NCBI GenBank assembly: GCA_029782095.1 | Contig: JAKOVL010000061.1 | Location: 1-64,000, forward strand | Direction: 5' to 3' | From: Bacillota bacterium | GTDB taxonomy: Bacteria > Bacillota > Dethiobacteria > DTU022 | DNA length: 64,000 nt | Part shown: positions 20,269 to 28,480 of the stretch, one piece after another | Layout of the letters: every line of letters begins with the position of its first letter | Numbering within the stretch: the stretch's first letter is position 1 | Translations under genes and position numbers: made by a program | Notes under the pieces: model-generated | Told to the model about the DNA's origin: nothing | The model's database searches: none | What the model saw: only the letters and a program-made list of their open reading frames with translations

Positions 20269-21339
20269 GTGAGCCGGATGAAAATGAGGGCGTTCCGGGG
20301 CCGCCACTGGCTTAAACCGGCCCTGGCCCTGGTGCTGCTGGGAGCGGCGATTCTGCTTTTTTTTACTTTTGACGAACCGCTGCGCCGCCATTTTAGCGGA
20401 GTCAAAAGGGGGGTAATGCTGCAGAATGAACCGATGGAAAGCCTTTTCCGTTCAGAAGTGGCCGCCATAGTGGCTGAGATTGCCCGGGTCGAAGGCAGAA
20501 GGCCAGTGGATGCATGGGTGGATGAAGCAAACAAGGCCATTATTCCGGAGTTAAATGGGCTCGAAGTTGACCTGGAGGCGACCATTGATCTGGTGTTGAA
20601 TGCCCCGGCCGAAGCAAAACTGGAGCCAGTTTACTGCGAAATCAAGCCGGCCTTGCGCTGGGAGCACTATCCTTCCCTGCCGGCTTACCAGGGTAATCCG
20701 CGCAAACATGCCCTGGCCTTGATGATCAACGTGGCCTGGGGTGAAGAGCATCTGCCGCGCCTGCTGCAGGTGCTGCAAGATAACGGCAGCCGCGCCACCT
20801 TTTTTCTCACCGGGCTGTGGGCGGAAAAAAACGAAGAACTGGTTTGCCGCATCGCCGAGGCCGGCCATGAACTGGGCAATCACGGTTATTCCGATGCAGA
20901 AGTGTTTCCGGAACTTGACAGCTGGGCCATCTCCCGTTCACTTCGCCAAACCAATGAAATTATTTATGATGCTGCGGGGATATACCCTTTATACTTTACA
21001 CCGCACAAAGGCGAATTTAATGATCTAACCCTGGAACTGGTATCCCGGCACGACATGCGCACGGTCCTCTGGACCCTGGATACAGTAGATTGGAAGAATC
21101 CCGGGGTTAAAGTAATGAAAGATAAGATTCTGAACCATGCCGCTCCGGGATCAATCATTCTCATGCACCCCACGGCAGATACAATCACTCTTTTAGAGGA
21201 AGTGCTTCCGCTCTTGCAAGAGCGCCAATTTAAAATCATTACCGTTGGGGAACTTTTAAGCCCCTCCTGGCCCCTTGCCGGTGATGGAGGGCGGCGCGGC
21301 GAATGTGGAAGGCAGAATAGCGGGGCAAAAGTTAGCTAG
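20269..21339 (+). CDS. Polysaccharide deacetylase-like protein, YlxY-like (catalytic motifs degenerate)
   Basis: ALMINVAWGEEHLPRLLQVLQDNGSRATFFLTGLWAEKNEELVCRIAEAGHELGNHGYSDAEV...TVLWTLDTVDWKNPGV; after pnp like B. subtilis ylxY. Confidence 0.85.
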   Translation: MSRMKMRAFRGRHWLKPALALVLLGAAILLFFTFDEPLRRHFSGVKRGVMLQNEPMESLFRSEVAAIVAEIARVEGRRPVDAWVDEANKAIIPELNGLEVDLEATIDLVLNAPAEAKLEPVYCEIKPALRWEHYPSLPAYQGNPRKHALALMINVAWGEEHLPRLLQVLQDNGSRATFFLTGLWAEKNEELVCRIAEAGHELGNHGYSDAEVFPELDSWAISRSLRQTNEIIYDAAGIYPLYFTPHKGEFNDLTLELVSRHDMRTVLWTLDTVDWKNPGVKVMKDKILNHAAPGSIILMHPTADTITLLEEVLPLLQERQFKIITVGELLSPSWPLAGDGGRRGECGRQNSGAKVS

Positions 21340-21452
21340 AGAATCAAGGGAGCCGGAAAAAAGGGGAGATGAAACAAAGGATAGGGGAGCGCGGACAGGA
21401 AATGATATAATGCCCTTGAATGATCTACCATACCTGGTTGGGAGTGAAGTTG

Positions 21453-21911
21453 ATGCCACAGCATGTTGTTCAACTGCCTTTAAAGATTGCCGCGCACGGC
21501 CGGGGGCTGCCGCTTCCGTTTTATGCCACCAGCGGCGCGGCCGGCATGGATCTGCATGCCGCCGTAGCCGAGGCAGTGGTCATTGAACCGGGGCAGGTTG
21601 CCGCCATCCCCACGGGGCTCCATGTTGCCGTACCCGACGGTTATGAGCTGCAGATCAGGCCCCGCAGCGGTCTGGCCTTAAAAAAGAAAATCGGCCTTTT
21701 AAATTCACCGGGCACAATTGATGCCGACTACCGGGGAGAAATCATGGTCATATTAATTAACCTGGGTTCGCAGCCGTTTACGATCAACCGCGGCGATCGC
21801 ATCGCCCAGATGGTCCTCTGCCCCATACCGCGCATTGAACTCTGCCCGGTGGAGGAGCTGCCGCCAACCTCGAGGGGAGACGGTGGAATGGGGCATACCG
21901 GCCTCAGGTGA
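21453..21911 (+). CDS. dut: dUTP diphosphatase
   Basis: [14 protein letters not shown]...[32 protein letters not shown]...[10 protein letters not shown]. Confidence 0.96.
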   Translation: MPQHVVQLPLKIAAHGRGLPLPFYATSGAAGMDLHAAVAEAVVIEPGQVAAIPTGLHVAVPDGYELQIRPRSGLALKKKIGLLNSPGTIDADYRGEIMVILINLGSQPFTINRGDRIAQMVLCPIPRIELCPVEELPPTSRGDGGMGHTGLR

Positions 21912-21952
21912 GGCAGGATTTTCCAGGAGTTTGCAGTAGAGGAGGGAGCGCT

Positions 21953-22192
21953 TTGCGCCTCAGCGAGCTGGCTCGAAAAGAGCTGGTTGACCTGGATGAA
22001 GGCAATTTTTGGGGGCCTGCAGGCAAAGCGGATTTGCTGATCGAGGAAAGCAGCGGCGCGATTAAATCACTGGTGCTGGCCGGGCAGAGCGGCTTTTTGG
22101 GAATAGGCTACAGCGATGAGATTATTATCCCCTGGAGCAATATTGTCAGAGTAGGCGGCGACGCCATTATCATCCGCCTCAAAGGAAAATAG
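21953..22192 (+). CDS. YlmC/YmxH family sporulation protein (PRC-barrel-like)
   Basis: LRLSELARKELVDLDEGNFWGPAGKADLLIE...IGYSDEIIIPWSNIVRVGGDAIII; TTG start with SD gaggagg. Confidence 0.88.
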   Translation: MRLSELARKELVDLDEGNFWGPAGKADLLIEESSGAIKSLVLAGQSGFLGIGYSDEIIIPWSNIVRVGGDAIIIRLKGK

Positions 22193-22200
22193 GTGCTCCC

Positions 22201-22271
22201 GGTCGCTGGGGACGCAGAATATTAATCCATGTTGGGGAAATAATAACCTACGTAATGCAACCCAAGCGACC
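22201..22271. repeat. 71-bp imperfect palindromic element upstream of YflT-like gene
   Basis: Termini ggtcgctggg and ccc(a)agcgacc are complementary with one bulged A; gca/tgc pair continues the stem after a small internal loop. Confidence 0.6.
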
Positions 22272-22289
22272 AACAAGGAGGATCTGACC

Positions 22290-22766
22290 ATGAGCAAAGT
22301 AGTCGTCGGTGTATTTCACGACAGAGACCAGGCCGAGAGCGCCCTGGAAGATTTAAAAAATGAGGGCTTTGAACAGGATATTTCTCTAGTGGCCAGGGAT
22401 GAAGAAAAAAGCGGCATGAGCATGGAGAACCAGGATTTAACTGAGGGAGCTTTTACCGGGGGAGCGCTGGGCGGGATTGCCGGACTGCTGGCCGGCGCAG
22501 GTGCGCTGTTAATCCCCGGAGTGGGGCCGATTATTGCCGCAGGCCCCATTGCCGCCACTTTGACCGGAGTGGTCACCGGGGGAATTGCCGGAAGCCTGGT
22601 GGACTACGGTATTCCGGAGGAGAGGGGCGAGTATTATGAAGAGCAGGTCCGCCAGGGAGGCATCCTGCTCACAGTAAAATCCAGCGATGAACGCGTCGAA
22701 GAAGCCGCATCGATCATGAGAAATTACGGCGCTGAAGATGTAGAGACACACCGCTCCGCCGAATAA
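22290..22766 (+). CDS. General stress protein, YflT-like domain with Gly-rich hydrophobic segment
   Basis: VVVGVFHDRDQAESALEDLKNEGFEQDISLVARDEE...ALGGIAGLLAGAGALLIPGVGPIIAAGPI. Confidence 0.85.
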   Translation: MSKVVVGVFHDRDQAESALEDLKNEGFEQDISLVARDEEKSGMSMENQDLTEGAFTGGALGGIAGLLAGAGALLIPGVGPIIAAGPIAATLTGVVTGGIAGSLVDYGIPEERGEYYEEQVRQGGILLTVKSSDERVEEAASIMRNYGAEDVETHRSAE

Positions 22767-22792
22767 GGGTTGAACATCTTTTGGAAAACAGG

Positions 22793-22816
22793 GCCCGGAT
22801 AACCTCCGGGCTTTTT
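22793..22816 (+). terminator. Intrinsic terminator
   Basis: gcccgga-taacc-tccgggc-ttttt. Confidence 0.88.
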
Positions 22817-22835
22817 GTTGTTATGGGCTGCTTTA

Positions 22836-22863
22836 ACCGAAATCGCCCGGCCGACATATACTA
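22836..22863 (+). promoter_or_regulatory. Candidate sigma-K promoter for dpaAB
   Basis: AC-17 nt-CATATACTA fits the AC-N16/17-CATANNNTA consensus; dpaA starts 33 nt downstream. Confidence 0.6.
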
Positions 22864-22895
22864 AAGCAAAAGCTAATTGAAGAGCGGCGATAAAG

Positions 22896-23795
22896 ATGCA
22901 TCCATGGAAAATAATCATCGTGGGCGGAGATCGGCGAGAAGTTGAACTGTGCCGCCTCTGGCAGGAGGAGGGGCTGGAGGTGGCGCTGGCGGGCTTTGAA
23001 AAATGCCCCTCCATTAAAGCTGCCTCTGATGCCGATATTGCCCAGGCCAATGTGCTGATCACCCCTTTATCCGGCATTAAAGCCCCGGGAACGGTAGCTG
23101 CGGCCTACGCCGCGTCGCAGCCCCTGCAGATCATGCCTTTTTTAAAGCTGCCGGCCCAAAAGTACTTGCTGTTAACCGGATCTGTGGCGCCGGAGCTGGC
23201 GCAAAGCCTGCCTGCACATGCCTGTCCCGTTTTGACAGCGAATGACGCCGAACTGGCCACCTTGAATGCCATTCCCACCGCCGAGGGCGCTATTCAGAAG
23301 GCCATGGAACTGTCCGCAAAAACATTGCATGGCAGCAGGGCCCTGGTAGTGGGCCTGGGCCGCTGCGGGACTGTTTTGGCCAGGATGCTGCAGGGGCTCG
23401 GGGCCAAGGTTAGCGCCGCGGTCAGGCGCCCTGAAACGGCGGCCCTGGCCGAGACCATGAGCATCAAGGCCATTTTTGTTGATGAACTCGCGGAGAAGGC
23501 CGGTGAGATGGACTTCATTTTTAATACGGCGCCGGCTCTCCTGTTAAAGGGGCCTGTGTTGAAAACGCTGAAAAAGAGCGCCATTATCCTGGACCTGGCT
23601 TCTGAGCCCGGCGGCACAGATTTTGCAACAGCAAAAGCCCTGGGACTTCAGGCGCTGCTGCTTCCTGGTTTACCCGGAAAGGCGGCGCCGCATACTGCCG
23701 CTGGAATTCTCTCCCGGGTTTACCGGCGCCTGATTTCAGCTAAGATTTCTACCTTAATCAACGGGGGGAAAGATAATGCAATCGCTGAAAAATAA
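22896..23795 (+). CDS. dpaA: Dipicolinate synthase subunit A (SpoVFA)
   Basis: Rossmann N-terminus KIIIVGGDRREVELCRLW, LVVGLGRCGTVLARML, DLASEPGGTDF; followed by dpaB. Confidence 0.94.
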   Translation: MHPWKIIIVGGDRREVELCRLWQEEGLEVALAGFEKCPSIKAASDADIAQANVLITPLSGIKAPGTVAAAYAASQPLQIMPFLKLPAQKYLLLTGSVAPELAQSLPAHACPVLTANDAELATLNAIPTAEGAIQKAMELSAKTLHGSRALVVGLGRCGTVLARMLQGLGAKVSAAVRRPETAALAETMSIKAIFVDELAEKAGEMDFIFNTAPALLLKGPVLKTLKKSAIILDLASEPGGTDFATAKALGLQALLLPGLPGKAAPHTAAGILSRVYRRLISAKISTLINGGKDNAIAEK

Positions 23796-24369
23796 AAACA
23801 TTGGTGTAGCCATGACCGGCTCACACTGCACCCTGGACAATATTCTGCCGCAGGTGGAAAAATTAAAAGAAGCCGGAGCGGAAATATTCCCAATTTTCTC
23901 AGAAGCGGTGCAGGATGTTGATACCCGCTTTGGACCGGCGTCGCAATGGTGGAGCCGCATGGTGGCCATTAGCGGAAAACAGCCCTGGCGGACCATCGTG
24001 GAGGTGGAGCCCATCGGGCCGCAGGGGCTGCTCGATTTGCTGCTGATCGCTCCCTGCACCGGCAATACCATGGCCAAACTGGCCGGTGGAGTGGTTGATG
24101 CGGTGGTGCTGATGGCGGCCAAGGCTCAACTGCGCAACCAGAGGCCCGTGCTGCTGTTTGTTTCTACCAACGATGGCCTCGGCTTGAACGCCAAAAATCT
24201 GGCCTTGCTGATGAATACTAAACATATCTACCTGGTCCCATTTGGGCAGGACGATCCGCTGGAAAAGCCCAATTCACTAGTATCCAATCCCCAGTTAATC
24301 CTGCCGGCTGCTGCAGCGGCGCTGCAGGGCAAACAGCTGCAGCCGATGATCATTTGCTACAAGCATTAG
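23776..24369 (+). CDS. dpaB: Dipicolinate synthase subunit B (SpoVFB)
   Basis: IGVAMTGSHCTLDNILPQVEKLKEAGAEIFPI...LLIAPCTGNTMAKLAGGVVD. Confidence 0.95.
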   Translation: MQSLKNKNIGVAMTGSHCTLDNILPQVEKLKEAGAEIFPIFSEAVQDVDTRFGPASQWWSRMVAISGKQPWRTIVEVEPIGPQGLLDLLLIAPCTGNTMAKLAGGVVDAVVLMAAKAQLRNQRPVLLFVSTNDGLGLNAKNLALLMNTKHIYLVPFGQDDPLEKPNSLVSNPQLILPAAAAALQGKQLQPMIICYKH

Positions 24370-24392
24370 CCCGGGCAGTTTTAAAACAGCTT

Positions 24393-24421
24393 TTGCCAAT
24401 GCTCATTTTTCTTGATATACT
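24393..24421 (+). promoter_or_regulatory. Sigma-A-like promoter immediately before dapA
   Basis: TTGCCA-17-TATACT; -10 ends 15 nt before the dapA ATG. Confidence 0.55.
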
Positions 24422-24436
24422 TGAGGAGGTGTCGGT

Positions 24437-25342
24437 ATGACTTCCATATTTGGCAGAGTCATAACCGCCATGATCACCCCCTTTGACCAGCGGGGTGAAG
24501 TGAATTACCGCGCGGTGGCTGAGTTAACCCGCTTTCTGATTGAAAACGGATCCACCGGGCTGGTTGTCTCCGGCACTACCGGAGAATCGCCTTCCCTAAG
24601 CGAGGAAGAAAAGCTGAAGCTATTCAGGGTGGTAGCCCGGGCTGCGGGAAAAAAAGCCGCAGTGATCGCCGGAACCGGCGGAAATTGCACCGCAGCTTCC
24701 ATAGAACTGACTCAAAAGGCTGAGCAGACCGGAATAGACGGGATTTTGCTGGTTGCCCCGTATTACAATAAACCTGACCAGAGGGGGCTGTACGCGCATT
24801 TTAAAGCAGTTGCAGCAGCGACACAGCTGCCGGTAATGCTGTACAATGTTCCCGGGCGGACCGGGATTAATCTGGCTGCGGAGACGACCCTCAAACTGGC
24901 GGAAATTGACAATATTGTAGCCATAAAGGAAGCGAGCGGCAACCTGGAGCAGGCGGCCCTAATCTGTAGGCACGCGCCACCGGGCTTCTTCCTTTACTCG
25001 GGGGACGATGCCATGACCCTGCCTTTTTTAAGTGTCGGTGCGGCGGGAGTGGTCAGCGTGGCTTCGCATCTTGTCGGGCGTAAAATTGAAAAGATGATTG
25101 ATCTGTTCTGGAAGGGCGAATATGCTGCCGCGGCGGGACTGCATGGAGATCTTCTGCCGCTTTTTAAAGGCCTGTTCATGGAAACCAACCCGGTACCGCT
25201 CAAAGCGGCCCTTAATCTCATCGGCTTCCCCGCCGGGCCTCCGCGGTTGCCGCTGCTCCCCCTGGAAGGTGAAAATTTGCGCCGCCTGGAGAAAATATTG
25301 CGTCAAAATGGCATCCTTCCGACTTCGGCGGAAAGCGATTGA
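24437..25342 (+). CDS. dapA: 4-hydroxy-tetrahydrodipicolinate synthase
   Basis: RVITAMITPFDQRGEVNY...VVSGTTGESPSLSEEEK...YNVPGRTGINL. Confidence 0.97.
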   Translation: MTSIFGRVITAMITPFDQRGEVNYRAVAELTRFLIENGSTGLVVSGTTGESPSLSEEEKLKLFRVVARAAGKKAAVIAGTGGNCTAASIELTQKAEQTGIDGILLVAPYYNKPDQRGLYAHFKAVAAATQLPVMLYNVPGRTGINLAAETTLKLAEIDNIVAIKEASGNLEQAALICRHAPPGFFLYSGDDAMTLPFLSVGAAGVVSVASHLVGRKIEKMIDLFWKGEYAAAAGLHGDLLPLFKGLFMETNPVPLKAALNLIGFPAGPPRLPLLPLEGENLRRLEKILRQNGILPTSAESD

Positions 25343-25385
25343 AATACTCGAATATGGAAAAACTAACGTTGAGGAGGCCCCTTCA

Positions 25386-27098
25386 TTGCGTCGTAAAGCT
25401 GGCAAAACAGAATATGTACAGGTTATTCCCCTGGGCGGTGTCGGAGAAATCGGGAAGAATATGTTTGCGCTGCGCTACGGAAAAGAGCTCATTTTACTTG
25501 ACTGCGGCTTGAAGTTCCCGGAAGAAGATATGCACGGCGTAGATATTGTTATTCCGGATACATCTTTTTTGTTGGAAAACCGCGAACAGCTGCTGGGAAT
25601 TATCTTGACCCACGGCCACGAAGATCATATCGGCGCTGTCCCTTATCTGATCGGCGATCTGAACGTGCCCATTTACGGAACCCGCCTCACCCTGGGACTG
25701 CTGGAGCAGAAACTGGCCGAATACGAAATTTTGCATGATGTGGTCCTGCGCCAGATTACTGCAGATCAAACCCTGAAAATATCCCCCAATATTACCCTGG
25801 AATTTTTCAGGACAAACCATAGTATTCCCGATTCCGTGGGCGTAGCTATCCATACTCCGGCCGGAACAATCGTCTATACCAGTGACTTTAAATTCGATCA
25901 TACACCGGTGGACGGCAAGGTGACCGATTTTCATAAACTGGCCGAGCTGGGCCACCGCGGCGTGCTGGCAGCCCTGGTTGACTGCACGAATGCGGACCGG
26001 CCGGGCTTTACCCTTTCGGAAAAAGAGGTGGGGCGAACCATTGACGACGTGTTTCGCCTATCAAGCAGCCGCATTATTTTCGCCACCTTTGCCTCCAATA
26101 TTCACCGCATTCAACAGGTTATCAGCGCCGCGCAACGCTACCGGCGCAAAATCTGCATTATCGGCCGCAGCATTGTCGGTTCCGTGGAAATTGCCTCCAA
26201 GCTCGGCTACCTGGATATACCCAAAGGAATACTGGTGGATATCGATCAGATCCACCAGTACCCCCAGGACAAGCTGGTCCTGATCACCACCGGCAGCCAG
26301 GGTGAACCCATGTCCGCCCTGACACGGATATCGCTGTCCGATCACCGCCGGGTGGAGATTGTACCCGGCGACACGGTCATTATCTCTGCTACCCCCATTC
26401 CGGGAAATGAAAAGCTGGTGGCCCGCACGGTAAACAACCTCTTTAAACGCGGCGCCGAAGTGATTCACCGCTCCATTTCAGGCGTCCATGTATCCGGCCA
26501 CGGCAGTGAAGAAGATATTAAATTGATGCTGAATCTGCTTCGCCCCAGTTATCTAATCCCGGTGCACGGAGAATATCGCCACCAATGGTATTGCGCCAGG
26601 GTGGCTGAAAAAGTGGATATACCGCCGGAAAACACTTTCCTGGTGGAACCGGGGACAGTGATGGAATTCGGGGAGGGATTGGGGAGGATAGCCGGCACAG
26701 TTGCCGCTGGACGGGTGATGGTGGACGGGTTCGGCATCGGCGATGTGGGCGACGTGGTCTTGAGGGACCGTCGCATTCTCGCCGAGGAGGGGATTGTGGT
26801 CATTGTGATGACCATTGATCCCGGGCCGGGCAAACTGGTCTGCGGCCCGGAAATAATCACGCGGGGCTTTGTTTATGTCCGGGAATCGGAAGAGCTGCTT
26901 GAGGAAGCAAGGCAGCTTATTACCGCCAGGATTCTTAAGCTCAGCCGGGAGCAGCTCACCGACTGGAACGCCGTCAAAGCCGGCGTACGCGATACTGCAG
27001 CTTCTTTTTTCTACGAGCGCACGGGCCGGCGCCCCATGATCATACCCATTGTTATGGAGCTTCCCGCCGAAGCAGGCGGGGAAGGCGAGCAGGCCTAA
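25386..27098 (+). CDS. rnj: Ribonuclease J
   Basis: VIPLGGVGEIGKNMFALRYGKELILLDCGLKFPEEDM...LTHGHEDHIGAVPYL; TTG start 25386 with SD ggagg 8 nt upstream; the upstream part of the track ORF is out-of-frame dapA. Confidence 0.96.
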   Translation: MRRKAGKTEYVQVIPLGGVGEIGKNMFALRYGKELILLDCGLKFPEEDMHGVDIVIPDTSFLLENREQLLGIILTHGHEDHIGAVPYLIGDLNVPIYGTRLTLGLLEQKLAEYEILHDVVLRQITADQTLKISPNITLEFFRTNHSIPDSVGVAIHTPAGTIVYTSDFKFDHTPVDGKVTDFHKLAELGHRGVLAALVDCTNADRPGFTLSEKEVGRTIDDVFRLSSSRIIFATFASNIHRIQQVISAAQRYRRKICIIGRSIVGSVEIASKLGYLDIPKGILVDIDQIHQYPQDKLVLITTGSQGEPMSALTRISLSDHRRVEIVPGDTVIISATPIPGNEKLVARTVNNLFKRGAEVIHRSISGVHVSGHGSEEDIKLMLNLLRPSYLIPVHGEYRHQWYCARVAEKVDIPPENTFLVEPGTVMEFGEGLGRIAGTVAAGRVMVDGFGIGDVGDVVLRDRRILAEEGIVVIVMTIDPGPGKLVCGPEIITRGFVYVRESEELLEEARQLITARILKLSREQLTDWNAVKAGVRDTAASFFYERTGRRPMIIPIVMELPAEAGGEGEQA

Positions 27099-27119
27099 GC
27101 GATCAAGGAGTAACTATAA

Positions 27120-27156
27120 AGCGGTCCGCCCGGCCGTATTGGCTCAGCGGACCGCT
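27120..27156. terminator. Inverted repeat between convergent rnj and LPXTG genes
   Basis: agcggtccgc / gcggaccgct, perfect 10-bp arms, no strong T-tract. Confidence 0.5.
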
Positions 27157-27182
27157 ATGCTTAAATGATTAAGCCAGGGGCG

Positions 27183-27980
27183 TTAACGGGATGACTTCCG
27201 CCGCAGCCTCAGCAGCACGGCACCGCCGGGGATCAGACCCAGGGCCAGGAGCTCTCCAAGGGGCAGGGTTCCCCCGGTGCGGGGCAGCTCTTTCTTAGAC
27301 GGCTTTTTGGGAGGCTCGGGATCGGTGGGTTCGGGCTCCTCCGGTTCGACGCCGGAAGCGGTAATGCTGATGTCATCCACGTAGTAGCGAATGGGAAAGG
27401 CTTCTCCATCATTTGCATCCTCCCAAGCCCACGCTGCCTCAATATCCAGGGCTGATCTAACGGTCAGGGTAAAAGTCTTCCCGATATACTCAGAGAGGTC
27501 GTATTCATGCTCCTGCCAGCCATGGCTATGGGAGCAGGCATAGAGGACCTGCTGGTCGTCGATCAATACTTCCAGCCAGCTCCACTCATCTCCCTCGAAT
27601 TCAATGTCTTCATTACCCTCCGCGAACTCTACCAGGAAGGCCAGCTGCAGCAGGGGATCTTCCGCCCAGGCCGGCAGGGTGATCTCCTGGGCAATAGCAG
27701 CAATACCAAGGGAAGGATACATTCCCGCGCCTCCGTCGCCCATGTGGACAGCGTAATCGCCCTCGGAAACCAGGTCTCCCTGCACCGCGGGGAAAAGTCC
27801 GCTCTCGGTGACGTCCCAGCCGCTGAAGTCGCCGGTTTCAAAACCGCCGTTAACCACATATTCAATCAGCGGCCCCGCCGCTGCCGCGCGAAGCGGGCTG
27901 CCCAAACCCGCAGCCAGCAGTACGGACAGCAATAGCACCAGACCGGTTAAAGCGGTGATCTCTTGGGGCGGAACTTGCAA
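27183..27980 (-). CDS. LPXTG-type cell-wall-anchored extracellular protein (jelly-roll/CBM-like ectodomain)
   Basis: Hydrophobic leader, VVNGGFETGDFSGWDVTESG...YYVDDISI, Pro-rich linker, C-terminal LPRTGG-hydrophobic-RLRRKSSR sorting signal. 5' end probably frameshifted (see findings). Confidence 0.8.
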   Translation of the reverse strand: MQVPPQEITALTGLVLLLSVLLAAGLGSPLRAAAAGPLIEYVVNGGFETGDFSGWDVTESGLFPAVQGDLVSEGDYAVHMGDGGAGMYPSLGIAAIAQEITLPAWAEDPLLQLAFLVEFAEGNEDIEFEGDEWSWLEVLIDDQQVLYACSHSHGWQEHEYDLSEYIGKTFTLTVRSALDIEAAWAWEDANDGEAFPIRYYVDDISITASGVEPEEPEPTDPEPPKKPSKKELPRTGGTLPLGELLALGLIPGGAVLLRLRRKSSR

Positions 27981-28209
27981 AATAATAGAGCTGCAGCAGT
28001 TACATCTTTCATTGATGGTACCTCCAGATACGATTTTTTGTACCTATTCTTTTTAAAACCTGGATGTCCTTCCTGTAATGGACATTATATAAAAAAATAT
28101 CTAACCTTTTTAGTAAAGCTACTGGCAAAGTCCAATGGGATTCCGCCCGCTTGCCGCGAGCTGCCCGGACAGATCATGCTGCGGTTATCGCCCGTCTTTC
28201 CGTCCGCCA

Positions 28210-28238
28210 TTGTTTCTAGAACAGGCTTATGATAGTAT
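28210..28238 (+). promoter_or_regulatory. Candidate sigma-A promoter for oadB leader
   Basis: TTGTTT-17-TAGTAT. Confidence 0.5.
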
Positions 28239-28299
28239 GGGTTTGTCCAACGAACTTTTCCGGGCGATTGAGCTGGAAGACGATTTAACGTCCGATCCC

Positions 28300-28389
28300 G
28301 GCAGAGTCTTCCCTGCCTCCAGCGGCAAAGGGGGGAGCGTAGGGGAGGCGCTCGCCGCTATGCCGGCATAAAGACAGCGACGCTTTTTT
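28300..28389 (+). promoter_or_regulatory. Structured GC-rich leader with attenuator-like alternative hairpins
   Basis: ggcag/ctgcc hairpin; agcggc..gagcg/cgctcgccgct hairpin; palindrome atgccggcat; gtctt/aagac long-range stem; agcgt/acgct followed by tttttt. Confidence 0.45.
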
Positions 28390-28480
28390 GGATGGTTTAG
28401 ACGATCAAACCTCCTCCAGGTGCGCGGACGATTTGACACCCTGTACAGAGTAAAGGATCTAGCCCAAAGGAGGTCCGGAT

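Noticed and set aside
28237-28371. 44-aa ORF MGLSNELFRAIELEDDLTSDPG... inside the oadB leader
   Set aside because: Its ATG overlaps the -10 element and lacks an SD; the region is better explained as structured leader.
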